The notes below the pieces were generated by a model. The model did not search any database and was not told the origin of the DNA. It saw only the letters and a program-made list of their open reading frames with translations. This document shows, one piece after another, positions 1 to 7,404 of a stretch of 20,691 nucleotides of DNA (positions within the stretch are counted from its first letter, which is position 1; each line of letters opens with the position of its first letter). This DNA is from JANQJA01 sp040880285. GTDB taxonomy: Bacteria > Pseudomonadota > Gammaproteobacteria > Pseudomonadales > Azotimanducaceae. The stretch is from NCBI GenBank assembly GCA_040880285.1, contig JBBDIT010000053.1:1-20691 (forward strand), in the 5' to 3' direction. The position numbers and the translations under genes were made by a program.

Positions 1-64
1 ATTGCATAAAGCGGACGGTCCTGGCTGTTGCTTGAAGGTGCACCCGACCCGCTCCGGGTTGTTG
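1..64. other. Intergenic edge, downstream of the LysR gene
   Basis: These 64 bases lie beyond the stop of the minus-strand LysR gene. A small hairpin (ACCCG-CTC-CGGGT, 47-59) sits just past that stop. It has no T-run in the direction of LysR transcription, so it is not a clear intrinsic terminator. I see no gene here. Confidence 0.4.
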
Positions 65-937
65 TTACGAACTCGAAGCCAACAAATCCATAAAGGCGAG
101 ACCGGCATTGGAGAGCGTACGCTGCGTGTGGTGAATGATACCCAGTTCACGATATATTTCGACATTGGGAACATTCAGCCTGGCTGTGTCCGAATCCAGC
201 ATGATTGCCGGCAAGACACTCCAGCCAAGCCCAATTGAAACCAGCATCTTGATAGTCTCAAGATAGTTGGTGGACATACTCAGATAAAGCGGTAGTTTGT
301 GCTCGTCAAACAGACGCTTTACGATGCGCCCGGTAAAGGTACTCATATCCGGCAGGATTGCCGCATGTTCGGACAATTGTTCTATGGTAACAATGTCCTC
401 GTTGGTGAGTGGGTGGTCCGGCGCGCACATAAACACGAGATCGTCACGCCAGATCGAAATGGACTTGAGACGTTCATGTTGACCGGGTGCCAGCGTGATG
501 ATCCCCAGTTCCAGATTGCCTTGAACGATTTGTTCATAGGCCACTTCGGAATCCATAAAGTGAAGGTCAAGGGAAACATCCGGATACCGGGCAGAGTAGG
601 CTTTGAGTACCGGTGGCAAGCGCCACAAACCTATGTGGTGGCTGGTGGCCAGCGAGAGCCGGCCGCTGGTTATTCCGGACAGGTTGGTGATGGCGCGTTC
701 TGTATCTTCCACGCGCTGGAGAATTTCCCGACCGCGCTCCAGCAGTTCGTGACCGGGCGCCGTCAGGTTAACCGTGCGACCGATGCGATCGAACAAACGC
801 ACACCCATTCGGGATTCCAGTAGTGCGATTCGCTTGCTTACCGCGGGCTGGGTCAAGTGAAGCCTGGCGGCCGCCTGCGAGAAGGAACCGCAATCGGCGA
901 TGGTAACAAAGGCTTTGATGCCATCCAGTTCGATCAT
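65..937 (-). CDS. LysR-type transcriptional regulator
   Basis: A 290-residue protein of normal length for the family. The N-terminal winged helix-turn-helix is clear: residues about 18-60 include SFSQAAARLHLTQPAVSKRI followed by LESRMGVRLFDR. The remainder, from about residue 90, is the periplasmic-binding-like effector domain, beginning SGRLSLATSHHIG. The ATG at 937 has a GGGA-type ribosome site a few bases upstream. The gene is divergent from asd, and three 9-bp repeats lie between them, a usual arrangement for LysR autoregulation and activation of the neighbour. In Pseudomonas a LysR gene precedes leuCDB-asd; here leuCDB is absent between the regulator and asd. The effector and regulon cannot be read from the sequence, so no symbol is given. 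Confidence 0.92.
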   Translation of the reverse strand: MIELDGIKAFVTIADCGSFSQAAARLHLTQPAVSKRIALLESRMGVRLFDRIGRTVNLTAPGHELLERGREILQRVEDTERAITNLSGITSGRLSLATSHHIGLWRLPPVLKAYSARYPDVSLDLHFMDSEVAYEQIVQGNLELGIITLAPGQHERLKSISIWRDDLVFMCAPDHPLTNEDIVTIEQLSEHAAILPDMSTFTGRIVKRLFDEHKLPLYLSMSTNYLETIKMLVSIGLGWSVLPAIMLDSDTARLNVPNVEIYRELGIIHHTQRTLSNAGLAFMDLLASSS

Positions 938-953
938 GTTGAATTCCCAGAGT

Positions 954-980
954 TCATGGAAATCATGAAAATCATGAATT
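954..980. repeat. Three 9-bp tandem repeats, candidate regulator-binding site
   Basis: TCATGGAAA, TCATGAAAA and TCATGAATT follow each other at 954, 963 and 972. Because TCATGA is itself palindromic, the array forms overlapping dyads, for example TTCATG-5-CATGAA at 953-969. It ends on the first base of the putative asd -35 box, where a LysR-type activator would sit. The binding protein is inferred. Confidence 0.5.
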
Positions 981-1008
981 TGAGTTATTTAAAAATTGAT
1001 CTTAGCAT
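980..1008 (+). promoter_or_regulatory. Putative sigma-70 promoter of asd
   Basis: TTGAGT (980-985) and TAGCAT (1003-1008) are separated by 17 bases, each matching 4 of 6 consensus positions. The A+T-rich spacer and the adjoining repeats support it. Transcription would start near 1015, leaving a leader of about 57 bases before asd. Confidence 0.5.
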
Positions 1009-1071
1009 TTGCCGTGGAAAAAGCTAAAGTGCGCGCCACGCAAATGGGGTCTTGATTCAGAGGTTTTGCAA

Positions 1072-2088
1072 ATGGAAAAAGTGAACGTAGCGATTGTCGG
1101 TGCTACTGGTGCCGTGGGTGAAGCCATGCGCGAGATACTGGAAGAAAGGGCATTTCCCGTCGACCAGCTGTTCCTGCTGGCCAGCGAAAAATCCGTCGGT
1201 ATGAAGCTCGGCTTTCGAGACCGTAGTATCAACGTCCACAACCTTTCGGATTTCGACTTCAGTCAGGTCCGTATCGCCTTGTTTTCCGCTGGTGGCAGTA
1301 TTTCCGCTGAGTATGCCCCTAAAGCGGCGGCGGCAGGATGTGTAGTGATCGACAATACGTCCTTCTTCAGGCGAGATCCGGCCATCCCGCTTGTGGTACC
1401 GGAGGTCAATGCGCACCGCATTGACGACTACAAGGCCAGTAATATCATTGCGAATCCGAATTGCTCGACCATCCAGATGGTGGTGGCGTTGAAGCCCATC
1501 TACGATGCTGTGGGTATAACACGAATCAACGTTGCCACCTACCAGGCGGTATCCGGTGCGGGCCGCAAGGGTGTGCAAGAACTGGCAAGCCAGACAGCCA
1601 GGCTGCTAAATGGGCTGGACGTCGAAAGTGCCACCTTTACAAAGCAGATCGGTTTCAACGCGATTCCCCATATCGGCAACTTCGAGGACAACGGGTACAC
1701 CAATGAAGAAATGAAGATGGTGTGGGAAACCCGTAAAATCTTCGAGGACGATGACATCGTTGTGAATCCGACGTGCGTACGAATCCCCGTCTTTTATGGG
1801 CATTCCGAGGCAGTTCACATTGAAACCGGTCAGAAAATCAGCCCTGCCGGTGTGCGGGAACTGCTTGCAAAGGCTCCCGGCGTGACCCTCATGGACGAAA
1901 CCAAAAATGGGGGTTATCCGACTCCTGTGCCGGAAGCAGCCGGGACGGATCCAGTATTCGTGGGCCGGGTTCGTGAAGATATCTCTCATCCTAACGGCAT
2001 CAACCTGTGGATTGTGTCCGACAATGTGCGCAAAGGTGCGGCTCTAAACAGTATACAAATTGCCGAACTTTTGCTAAAACAGCTGTAA
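1072..2088 (+). CDS. asd: Aspartate-semialdehyde dehydrogenase
   Basis: Asd makes L-aspartate 4-semialdehyde from aspartyl phosphate with NADPH, the branch point to lysine/diaminopimelate, threonine and methionine. The 338-residue protein starts MEKVNVAIVGATGAVGEAM, a typical nucleotide-binding GATGAVG loop. The active-site cysteine is C131 in NPNCSTIQ, and SGAGRKG follows. The frame is open back to an ATG at 1009, but the start at 1072 is chosen because the dinucleotide-binding fold should begin at the N-terminus and an AGAGG ribosome site lies 8-9 bases upstream. It belongs to the shorter MEK-type Asd group shared by Pseudomonas and many other bacteria. It is followed by fimV after 118 bases, as in Pseudomonas. 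Confidence 0.97.
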   Translation: MEKVNVAIVGATGAVGEAMREILEERAFPVDQLFLLASEKSVGMKLGFRDRSINVHNLSDFDFSQVRIALFSAGGSISAEYAPKAAAAGCVVIDNTSFFRRDPAIPLVVPEVNAHRIDDYKASNIIANPNCSTIQMVVALKPIYDAVGITRINVATYQAVSGAGRKGVQELASQTARLLNGLDVESATFTKQIGFNAIPHIGNFEDNGYTNEEMKMVWETRKIFEDDDIVVNPTCVRIPVFYGHSEAVHIETGQKISPAGVRELLAKAPGVTLMDETKNGGYPTPVPEAAGTDPVFVGRVREDISHPNGINLWIVSDNVRKGAALNSIQIAELLLKQL

Positions 2089-2191
2089 TAAGCGATACTT
2101 AACGCAACATTTAGAGACCATTTCTAGGTTTGGCTTGCCTCTCATTAGCGTCGTGCGATGGGTCGGCATGGTCCTGGTTTGGGTCGGAGTT

Positions 2192-2198
2192 AGGAGAG
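2192..2198 (+). promoter_or_regulatory. Ribosome binding site deciding the fimV start
   Basis: AGGAGAG lies 8 bases before the ATG at 2207. It supports that start over the in-frame ATG at 2135, which has no such site and would put an uncharacteristic 24-residue stretch ahead of the signal peptide. Confidence 0.8.
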
Positions 2199-2206
2199 AG
2201 ATAAAA

Positions 2207-4636
2207 ATGATAGGAAGGCTCTTGTTGCTTGGCGTGCTCACATCAGTTATTTGTGGCAACGCTTATGGCCTCGGCCTGGGAGAACTTGAGCTGCGCTCCG
2301 CCCTCAACCAGGAATTTGATGCAGAAATTGCGCTGACCAAGGTTCGTGGGCTTGAGGTTGATGAGATTTTGCCGGGGCTCGCATCACAAGAGGACTTCCA
2401 GCGCGTCGGCGTAGAACGTGGATACATGCTCACCGACCTGCGGTTCAAGGTGGTGCAAAAGTCTAACGGCGAACTGGCAGTCCGGGTCTCCAGTACCCGT
2501 CCTATCGTCGAACCCTTCCTGAATTTCATCGTAGAAGTACTGTGGCCAAATGGCCGGATTTTGCGTGAGTATACCGTCTTGCTCGACCCGCCTGTATTTG
2601 GTGAAGAGGGGGTGCAGGCGCTCTCGCCAGCACAATCAGGACCGAGGGTAGCCGCCCCGCGACCCGCTGCTCCGCGGCAGGCACCGCAGCCAGCCACCAC
2701 TCCGGCAGCCGCGCCCTCCGAGCGTCGCAGCCGCCTGGAGGAAGGATCTATGGCGGGCGGGGAATACGGTATGACTGGCCCCGGTGACACGCTTTGGGCG
2801 ATCGCGATGAAGGTCAGGCCCGACAGTTCGATTACTGTCCAACAAACCATGTTGGCGTTAAAACGCGCTAATCCTGACGCTTTCATCAACGATAACATTA
2901 ACTTGCTTAAAGCCGGCTATGTCCTGCGTATTCCCGACAGGAATGAGATGCAACGGCAATCTGCCAGCGCGGCAGTGCGAGAAGTCAGGCTACAAAATGA
3001 AGAATTCGAGGCTTATCGTGGGGGCGCGCAGGTGGCCCAGCTTGATGCAACAGGGCGTAGACAATCCCGGGCCGGCGATACAGGTGGCCAGTCTGATGAA
3101 GGTGAGTTGAGACTGGTGGCATCCGATTCATCCCAGGGGCAAAGAGCCGGTAGTGGCGCCGACAATGCACGAGCCGAGGAGTTGTCAGAGGAACTGGCGG
3201 TTGCAAAGGAAGACCTGGATCGGGCGAGACGTGCCAGCGCCGAAATGAACAGCCGCCTGGCAGACCTTGAAGAACAGATCCAGACTGCCAACGACCTGGT
3301 CAAATTGAAGGACGACCAACTTGCGACTTTGCGCGCGCAGGTCCAGCGTATGCAAGCGGCCGCGGAAGCGGCACCTGCAGTAGTGGCGTCAAAGCCTCCG
3401 GCGCAGGGTTCATTGTTATCAAATCCACTGGTTTTGATGGCACTTGGCGTCCTTGCGATTGGCGCGGCTGTCGGTGGCCTTTTCTATATGCGGCGCAAGA
3501 ATACCAGTGAATATGAAGAAGATGAGTTCAATGCGTTCGCGGTTGAGGACGATGAAGGTTCTGTCGATGAGACCGACGAAGAGGTCGGAATGGGAGTGGT
3601 GGAAGAGGACGAAGAACTGGATGCCCAGACTTCAGATCCGATTGGTGAGGCAGAAATTTATATCGCATATGGGCGGTTCCCACAGGCAATCAGCTTCCTG
3701 CAGAACGCGATAGAAGAGGAACCAGAGCGGGCAGACATACAACTCAAGTTACTCGAAGTCTATGTGCAGACTGAAGACGCGACCGCCTTTAACTTGCAGT
3801 TCGAACAGCTACGCGCCCTCGGTGACGAGGAGGCCATTGCAAAGGCAAGCGCCCTGCAGCAGAAAATCCCTGGCGCTGCGGAGGCTGCCGGCGTCGCTAT
3901 GGATGCCACAATTGTCAGCAATGAGCCGGTCACTGCCATCGAAGATCCGGGCGATGATGACGACGAATTGTCATTTGATCTGGATGACCTCGATGCAGAA
4001 ACGGAAGAGGATACGCTCGACTTAAGCGATGAAGTCGACCTGGATGACGGTGAGGACCTGGACATCAACCTGGATGATGACATGGATCTGGATCTTGCCG
4101 CCGATAGTAGTGAAGATGAGGCCGAAGTCAGTCTGGATGATGATGACGATAGCGCGCTGGACCTTGACTTCGGGGACGACGATGACGCTTCAGGACTGAA
4201 TCTTGAAGACGATGACGATGATGATGGTGTGATTACGCTGGATGAGGCTGACCTCGAAGATGACATTGACTTGAGCGAACTCGAAGAGGCGGGCGCGTCA
4301 GCAGAAGACGATGAGCTCAGTCTTGATGATGACGACGGCATCGAACTCAACCTTGATGATGATGACGAAATCGACCTGGACTTTGGTGATGACGACGATA
4401 GCGGCGAACTGAAGCTCGATGACGATGATGATGGCATTGAGCTGAATCTCGATGATGACGATGACGACGGTATTGAACTTAACCTGGATGAAGATGCCAG
4501 CACCAAACTGGACCTGGCCCGGGCCTATATCGATATGGGCGACAATGACGGTGCCAAAAACGTCCTTGAAGAAGTAATCAAGGAAGGTAGCGCGACTGAA
4601 GTACAAGAAGCTAACGAGCTGCTTGGCAAAATCTAG
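2207..4636 (+). CDS. fimV: FimV-like pilus assembly / cell-pole hub protein with LysM domain
   Basis: FimV-family proteins span the inner membrane, bind peptidoglycan and organise the cell pole for type IV pili and chemosensory systems. The 809-residue product has a signal peptide (residues 1-22, ending GNAYG), a periplasmic FimV N-terminal domain (LGLGELELRSALNQEFDAEI), a LysM domain (about 193-244, beginning GDTLWAIA), a coiled coil (about 322-388) and one membrane helix (about 406-430, followed by MRRK). Its cytoplasmic part contains a TPR-like segment (about 476-540, GEAEIYIAYGRFPQAISFL), a very acidic repeat tract (about 581-765) and the conserved C-terminal FimV domain (about 766-809, TKLDLARAYIDMGDNDGAKN). 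The asd-fimV-truA order matches Pseudomonas. No pilus genes lie in the window, so a pilus role is by family only. Confidence 0.95.
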   Translation: MIGRLLLLGVLTSVICGNAYGLGLGELELRSALNQEFDAEIALTKVRGLEVDEILPGLASQEDFQRVGVERGYMLTDLRFKVVQKSNGELAVRVSSTRPIVEPFLNFIVEVLWPNGRILREYTVLLDPPVFGEEGVQALSPAQSGPRVAAPRPAAPRQAPQPATTPAAAPSERRSRLEEGSMAGGEYGMTGPGDTLWAIAMKVRPDSSITVQQTMLALKRANPDAFINDNINLLKAGYVLRIPDRNEMQRQSASAAVREVRLQNEEFEAYRGGAQVAQLDATGRRQSRAGDTGGQSDEGELRLVASDSSQGQRAGSGADNARAEELSEELAVAKEDLDRARRASAEMNSRLADLEEQIQTANDLVKLKDDQLATLRAQVQRMQAAAEAAPAVVASKPPAQGSLLSNPLVLMALGVLAIGAAVGGLFYMRRKNTSEYEEDEFNAFAVEDDEGSVDETDEEVGMGVVEEDEELDAQTSDPIGEAEIYIAYGRFPQAISFLQNAIEEEPERADIQLKLLEVYVQTEDATAFNLQFEQLRALGDEEAIAKASALQQKIPGAAEAAGVAMDATIVSNEPVTAIEDPGDDDDELSFDLDDLDAETEEDTLDLSDEVDLDDGEDLDINLDDDMDLDLAADSSEDEAEVSLDDDDDSALDLDFGDDDDASGLNLEDDDDDDGVITLDEADLEDDIDLSELEEAGASAEDDELSLDDDDGIELNLDDDDEIDLDFGDDDDSGELKLDDDDDGIELNLDDDDDDGIELNLDEDASTKLDLARAYIDMGDNDGAKNVLEEVIKEGSATEVQEANELLGKI
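3947..4497 (+). repeat. Acidic aspartate-rich repeat tract within fimV
   Basis: The reading frame here encodes runs of four to six aspartates separated by short hydrophobic pieces, such as GIELNL (three copies), EIDLDFG and ALDLDFG. GAT and GAC alternate, and copies of the same peptide use different codons, so selection on the protein rather than recent DNA slippage explains most of the similarity. The opposite strand is open as a serine-rich frame (3760-4506), which is a by-product. Confidence 0.85.
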
Positions 4637-4646
4637 ACAGGCATCT

Positions 4647-5459
4647 GTGTCAACGAGAATAGCTTTGATCGTTTCTTACAACGGATCCTCATTTCACGGA
4701 TTTCAGTTTCAGCGCAAGGAAGTGGCGACCATACAGGGCTGTCTGCAGGAGACCCTGTCCCAAATCGCGGATCATCCGGTATCGTTGCGATGCGCTGGGC
4801 GAACCGATGCAGGTGTCCACGCCACCCATCAGGTTGTTCACTTCGATACATCGGTTAGGCGACCCGTCAAAGCGTGGGTACGTGGAAGTAATCGTTACCT
4901 GCCCGATGCGATCACGGTCAACTGGGCAGGTCAGGTCAGTCCTGATTTTGACGCGCGATATTCAGCCAGGGCACGCCGGTACCTGTATCTGATCGACAAT
5001 TCGCCTGAACGCTCAAGCTTCCTGGTTGGCGGTATTACTCACGAAAGGTATCCACTCGACGAACTGGCCATGGATAGGGCAGGCGCGGCGCTGGTGGGTG
5101 AACATGATTTCAGTTCCTTTCGTGCTTCAGGCTGCCAGTCGAAGTCGCCGTACAGGGAGATTCATGCGCTCCGGGTTTATCGACAGGGATCAGTAGTAGT
5201 GATAGACGTCACGGCGAACGCGTTTTTACATCACATGGTCAGGAACATTGCCGGGGTCTTGATCAAGATTGGTACCGGCAGGGCCCCTGTCGATTGGGCA
5301 GGTAACGTCTTGGCACAGCGGGACCGTGGCAGTGCCTGGGTGACTGCCGCCCCCGATGGGTTGTATCTTGTTGATGTGATCTATCCGGATCAATTCAGGC
5401 TTCCGACTGGACCGGACCTACCACATCTCTTTGATTACCTGGCAACTGGTGGAACCTAG
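4647..5459 (+). CDS. truA: tRNA pseudouridine(38-40) synthase TruA
   Basis: TruA isomerises uridines 38-40 in the anticodon arm of many tRNAs. The conserved catalytic motif CAGRTDAGVHATHQVVHF carries the nucleophile D54, and FHHMVRN-type sequence appears as FLHHMVRNIAGVLIKIG near residue 200. The start is uncertain. A GTG at 4647 (protein VSTRIALIVSYNG, 270 residues) has a CAGG element a few bases before it and gives the usual distance to the first strand. A TTG at 4623, overlapping the end of fimV, would add eight residues. Both are non-ATG starts, so translation may be coupled to fimV. The gene sits 10 bases after the fimV stop. Confidence 0.94.
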   Translation: MSTRIALIVSYNGSSFHGFQFQRKEVATIQGCLQETLSQIADHPVSLRCAGRTDAGVHATHQVVHFDTSVRRPVKAWVRGSNRYLPDAITVNWAGQVSPDFDARYSARARRYLYLIDNSPERSSFLVGGITHERYPLDELAMDRAGAALVGEHDFSSFRASGCQSKSPYREIHALRVYRQGSVVVIDVTANAFLHHMVRNIAGVLIKIGTGRAPVDWAGNVLAQRDRGSAWVTAAPDGLYLVDVIYPDQFRLPTGPDLPHLFDYLATGGT

Positions 5460-5467
5460 TTCGTAAC

Positions 5468-5476
5468 TGGTAGAAT
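5468..5476 (+). promoter_or_regulatory. Possible extended -10 promoter for trpFBA
   Basis: TGGTAGAAT just after the truA stop fits an extended -10 element (TGnTAnAAT). No good -35 box is seen at normal spacing. The predicted start, near 5483, is next to a perfect 12-bp palindrome. An inverted repeat GAAC-CTA-GTTC (5452-5462) overlaps the truA stop. Confidence 0.35.
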
Positions 5477-5485
5477 TCGCTCCCT

Positions 5486-5497
5486 CCTGATATCAGG
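5486..5497. promoter_or_regulatory. Perfect palindrome CCTGATATCAGG before trpF
   Basis: This 12-bp perfect palindrome lies 19 bases before the trpF ATG and at the expected transcription start of the putative promoter. The position would suit an operator. It is not the enterobacterial TrpR operator sequence, and the regulator is unknown. Confidence 0.35.
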
Positions 5498-5515
5498 CAT
5501 TAAACCGGAATCGTT

Positions 5516-6163
5516 ATGAGAACACGGATCAAGATCTGTGGTATCACTACTGTTGAGGATCTCGACTGCGCGGTCTCTTCGGGTGCTGATGCTGTGGGGT
5601 TTAATCTGTACCCGCCCAGTCCCAGAGCGATCGACATCGAAACAGCACGAAAGCTCGTCAGTTCGTTGCCGCCATTGGTTTCCAGTGTCGGTCTGTTTGT
5701 GAACCAGGATCCCGTTGAGGTGAGAACGATATGTGAAGCGATCGGTTTTGACCTGGTCCAGTTTCATGGTGACGAAAGTGATGCCGAGTGTGCGTCACTC
5801 AACAAACCGTTCATCAAGGCGGTGCGTATTGGTGATCGCACTGACGTATTGGCTGTCGCGACAGATTATCCTTCTTGCCGCGCCTTGCTGCTCGATACCA
5901 GGGTGGAAGGTATGTTCGGTGGTACCGGCACCACTTTCGACTGGACCCGGCTAATTCGCCAGTCAGGGTATAAAAAATTGTCCAGGCCGTTGTTTCTGGC
6001 CGGGGGGTTAACGCCGGAAAATGTCCGGGACGCCATCAGGATTGTCCAACCCTATGCGGTGGACGTTAGCACTGGTGTTGAGTCGGCGCCAGGTAAAAAG
6101 GACCACGCCCGTATCAAGGCATTTGTAGACGCGGTGAGGCAGATCGATGAGGAATTGCAATGA
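5516..6163 (+). CDS. trpF: Phosphoribosylanthranilate isomerase
   Basis: TrpF converts N-(5-phosphoribosyl)anthranilate to the carboxyphenylamino-deoxyribulose phosphate of tryptophan synthesis. The 215-residue single-domain (beta/alpha)8 barrel begins RTRIKICGIT with the catalytic base C8. The general acid is D127 in LLDTRVEGMFGGTGTTFDW, and the phosphate-binding end reads LAGGLTPENV followed by VDVSTGVESAPGKKD. It is monofunctional, not fused to TrpC as in Escherichia coli. Its stop overlaps the trpB start (ATGA at 6160-6163), implying coupled translation. It follows truA after 56 bases, the usual order outside the enterics. Confidence 0.97.
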   Translation: MRTRIKICGITTVEDLDCAVSSGADAVGFNLYPPSPRAIDIETARKLVSSLPPLVSSVGLFVNQDPVEVRTICEAIGFDLVQFHGDESDAECASLNKPFIKAVRIGDRTDVLAVATDYPSCRALLLDTRVEGMFGGTGTTFDWTRLIRQSGYKKLSRPLFLAGGLTPENVRDAIRIVQPYAVDVSTGVESAPGKKDHARIKAFVDAVRQIDEELQ

Positions 6164-7404
6164 GAAACGCCCGCAAAGGCAAGAACGTTAAAGGTACAAA
6201 CGAAAATCTGGTATCGATGCCTGATGATATGGGTCACTTTGGTATCTACGGTGGGCGATTTGTATCTGAAATCCTGATGGGCGCCCTCAACGAGTTGGAG
6301 CAGGAATATCTTCGGCTCAAGGATGATCCAGATTTTATCGCTGAATTTGAAAGTGATCTCAAACACTATGTGGGTAGACCGTCGCCCCTGTATTTAGCTG
6401 AACGCCTGACTAAAAAGGTTGGCGGCGCACGGATTCTGTTGAAACGGGAAGACCTGAATCACACTGGTGCACACAAGGTGAATAACTGTATTGGCCAGGC
6501 GCTCCTGGCCAAGCATATGGCCAAACCGAGGGTCATCGCCGAGACGGGTGCAGGCCAGCACGGGGTGGCTGCTGCGACGGTTGCGGCCCGGTTTGGGCTG
6601 GAGTGCCATGTGTATATGGGTAGTGAGGATATCGAGCGCCAGAGTACCAATGTGTATCGCATGAAATTGCTGGGTGCTGAAGTGATTCCAGTCACCAGTG
6701 GATCGAGGACGCTAAAGGATGCGTTGAGTGAAGCCATGCGAGATTGGGTCACCAACGTGGACAACACCTACTACATTATCGGTACCGTGGCTGGACCCCA
6801 TCCCTATCCCATGCTGGTTCGTGACTTTCAGTCGGTGATCGGCAAGGAAACCCGGGTGCAGTGTCAGGAGTTGTACGGCCAATTGCCTAATGCGCTGGTC
6901 GCTTGTGTAGGGGGTGGATCCAACGCCATGGGAATGTTTTACCCGTTCCTGGAAGATGAGGATGTCCGGCTGATCGGCGTGGAACCAGCGGGGTTGGGGC
7001 TTGAGACCGGTAAACATGCAGCACCCTTGAGCAAGGGAGAGGTGGGCGTATTACATGGGAATCGCACTTACCTTATGCAGGATGTCAATGGACAAATTCT
7101 GGACACACATTCCATTTCGGCAGGACTGGATTACCCGGGTGTCGGCCCCGAGCATGCCTGGTTAAAAGATATCAACCGTGCTGAGTATGTATCGGTGGAT
7201 GATCTACAGGCACTTGATGCCTGTAGGCAGTTAAACCTTCTCGAAGGCATCCTGCCAGCACTCGAGTCGGCCCATGCCGTTGCTTACGCTTTGGAATTGG
7301 CTGCCAGCATGAAGCAGGAGGAAATTCTTGTGATCAATATTTCTGGCCGCGGTGACAAGGACATTCCCACGCTGGCAAGGATCGATGGTATTACCCTGTC
7401 ATGA
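6160..7404 (+). CDS. trpB: Tryptophan synthase beta chain
   Basis: TrpB condenses indole with L-serine in a pyridoxal phosphate reaction and works as an alpha2beta2 complex with TrpA. The 414-residue protein carries the PLP lysine K106 in HTGAHKVNN (K87 of E. coli), the catalytic E128 in ETGAGQHG and the phosphate loop GGGSNAMG. It is about 19 residues longer at the N-terminus than the E. coli enzyme; the extra piece is basic (MRNARKGKNVKG...). The start at 6160 is favoured because GAGGA lies 6 bases upstream and the ATGA overlap couples it to trpF. A start at M20 (MPDDMGHFG...) would give the standard length. The trpA start overlaps the last codon. Confidence 0.97.
   Translation: MRNARKGKNVKGTNENLVSMPDDMGHFGIYGGRFVSEILMGALNELEQEYLRLKDDPDFIAEFESDLKHYVGRPSPLYLAERLTKKVGGARILLKREDLNHTGAHKVNNCIGQALLAKHMAKPRVIAETGAGQHGVAAATVAARFGLECHVYMGSEDIERQSTNVYRMKLLGAEVIPVTSGSRTLKDALSEAMRDWVTNVDNTYYIIGTVAGPHPYPMLVRDFQSVIGKETRVQCQELYGQLPNALVACVGGGSNAMGMFYPFLEDEDVRLIGVEPAGLGLETGKHAAPLSKGEVGVLHGNRTYLMQDVNGQILDTHSISAGLDYPGVGPEHAWLKDINRAEYVSVDDLQALDACRQLNLLEGILPALESAHAVAYALELAASMKQEEILVINISGRGDKDIPTLARIDGITLS

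Noticed and set aside
47..59. Hairpin as terminator of the LysR gene
   Set aside because: The stem is only five pairs and no T-run follows in the direction of transcription.
299..823. 174-residue plus-strand open frame inside the LysR gene
   Set aside because: It lies antisense to a clear LysR protein and has no recognisable family features.
1009..1071. 21-residue upstream extension of Asd
   Set aside because: It would start next to the putative -10 box and before the expected transcription start; the ATG at 1072 has a ribosome site and begins the nucleotide-binding fold.
2135..2206. 24-residue upstream extension of FimV from the ATG at 2135
   Set aside because: The ATG at 2207 has a strong AGGAGAG site and begins the signal peptide directly; the extension has neither.
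3760..4506. Long minus-strand serine-rich open frame of 248 residues
   Set aside because: It is the complement of the Asp-rich repeat tract of fimV: GAT/GAC repeats read backwards as serine codons. No domain or ribosome site supports it.
5455..5472. Possible TrpR operator (CTAGTT-CGT-AACTGG)
   Set aside because: The half-sites are separated by three bases and the second is imperfect; the TrpR operator has directly abutting half-sites. Kept only as an observation.
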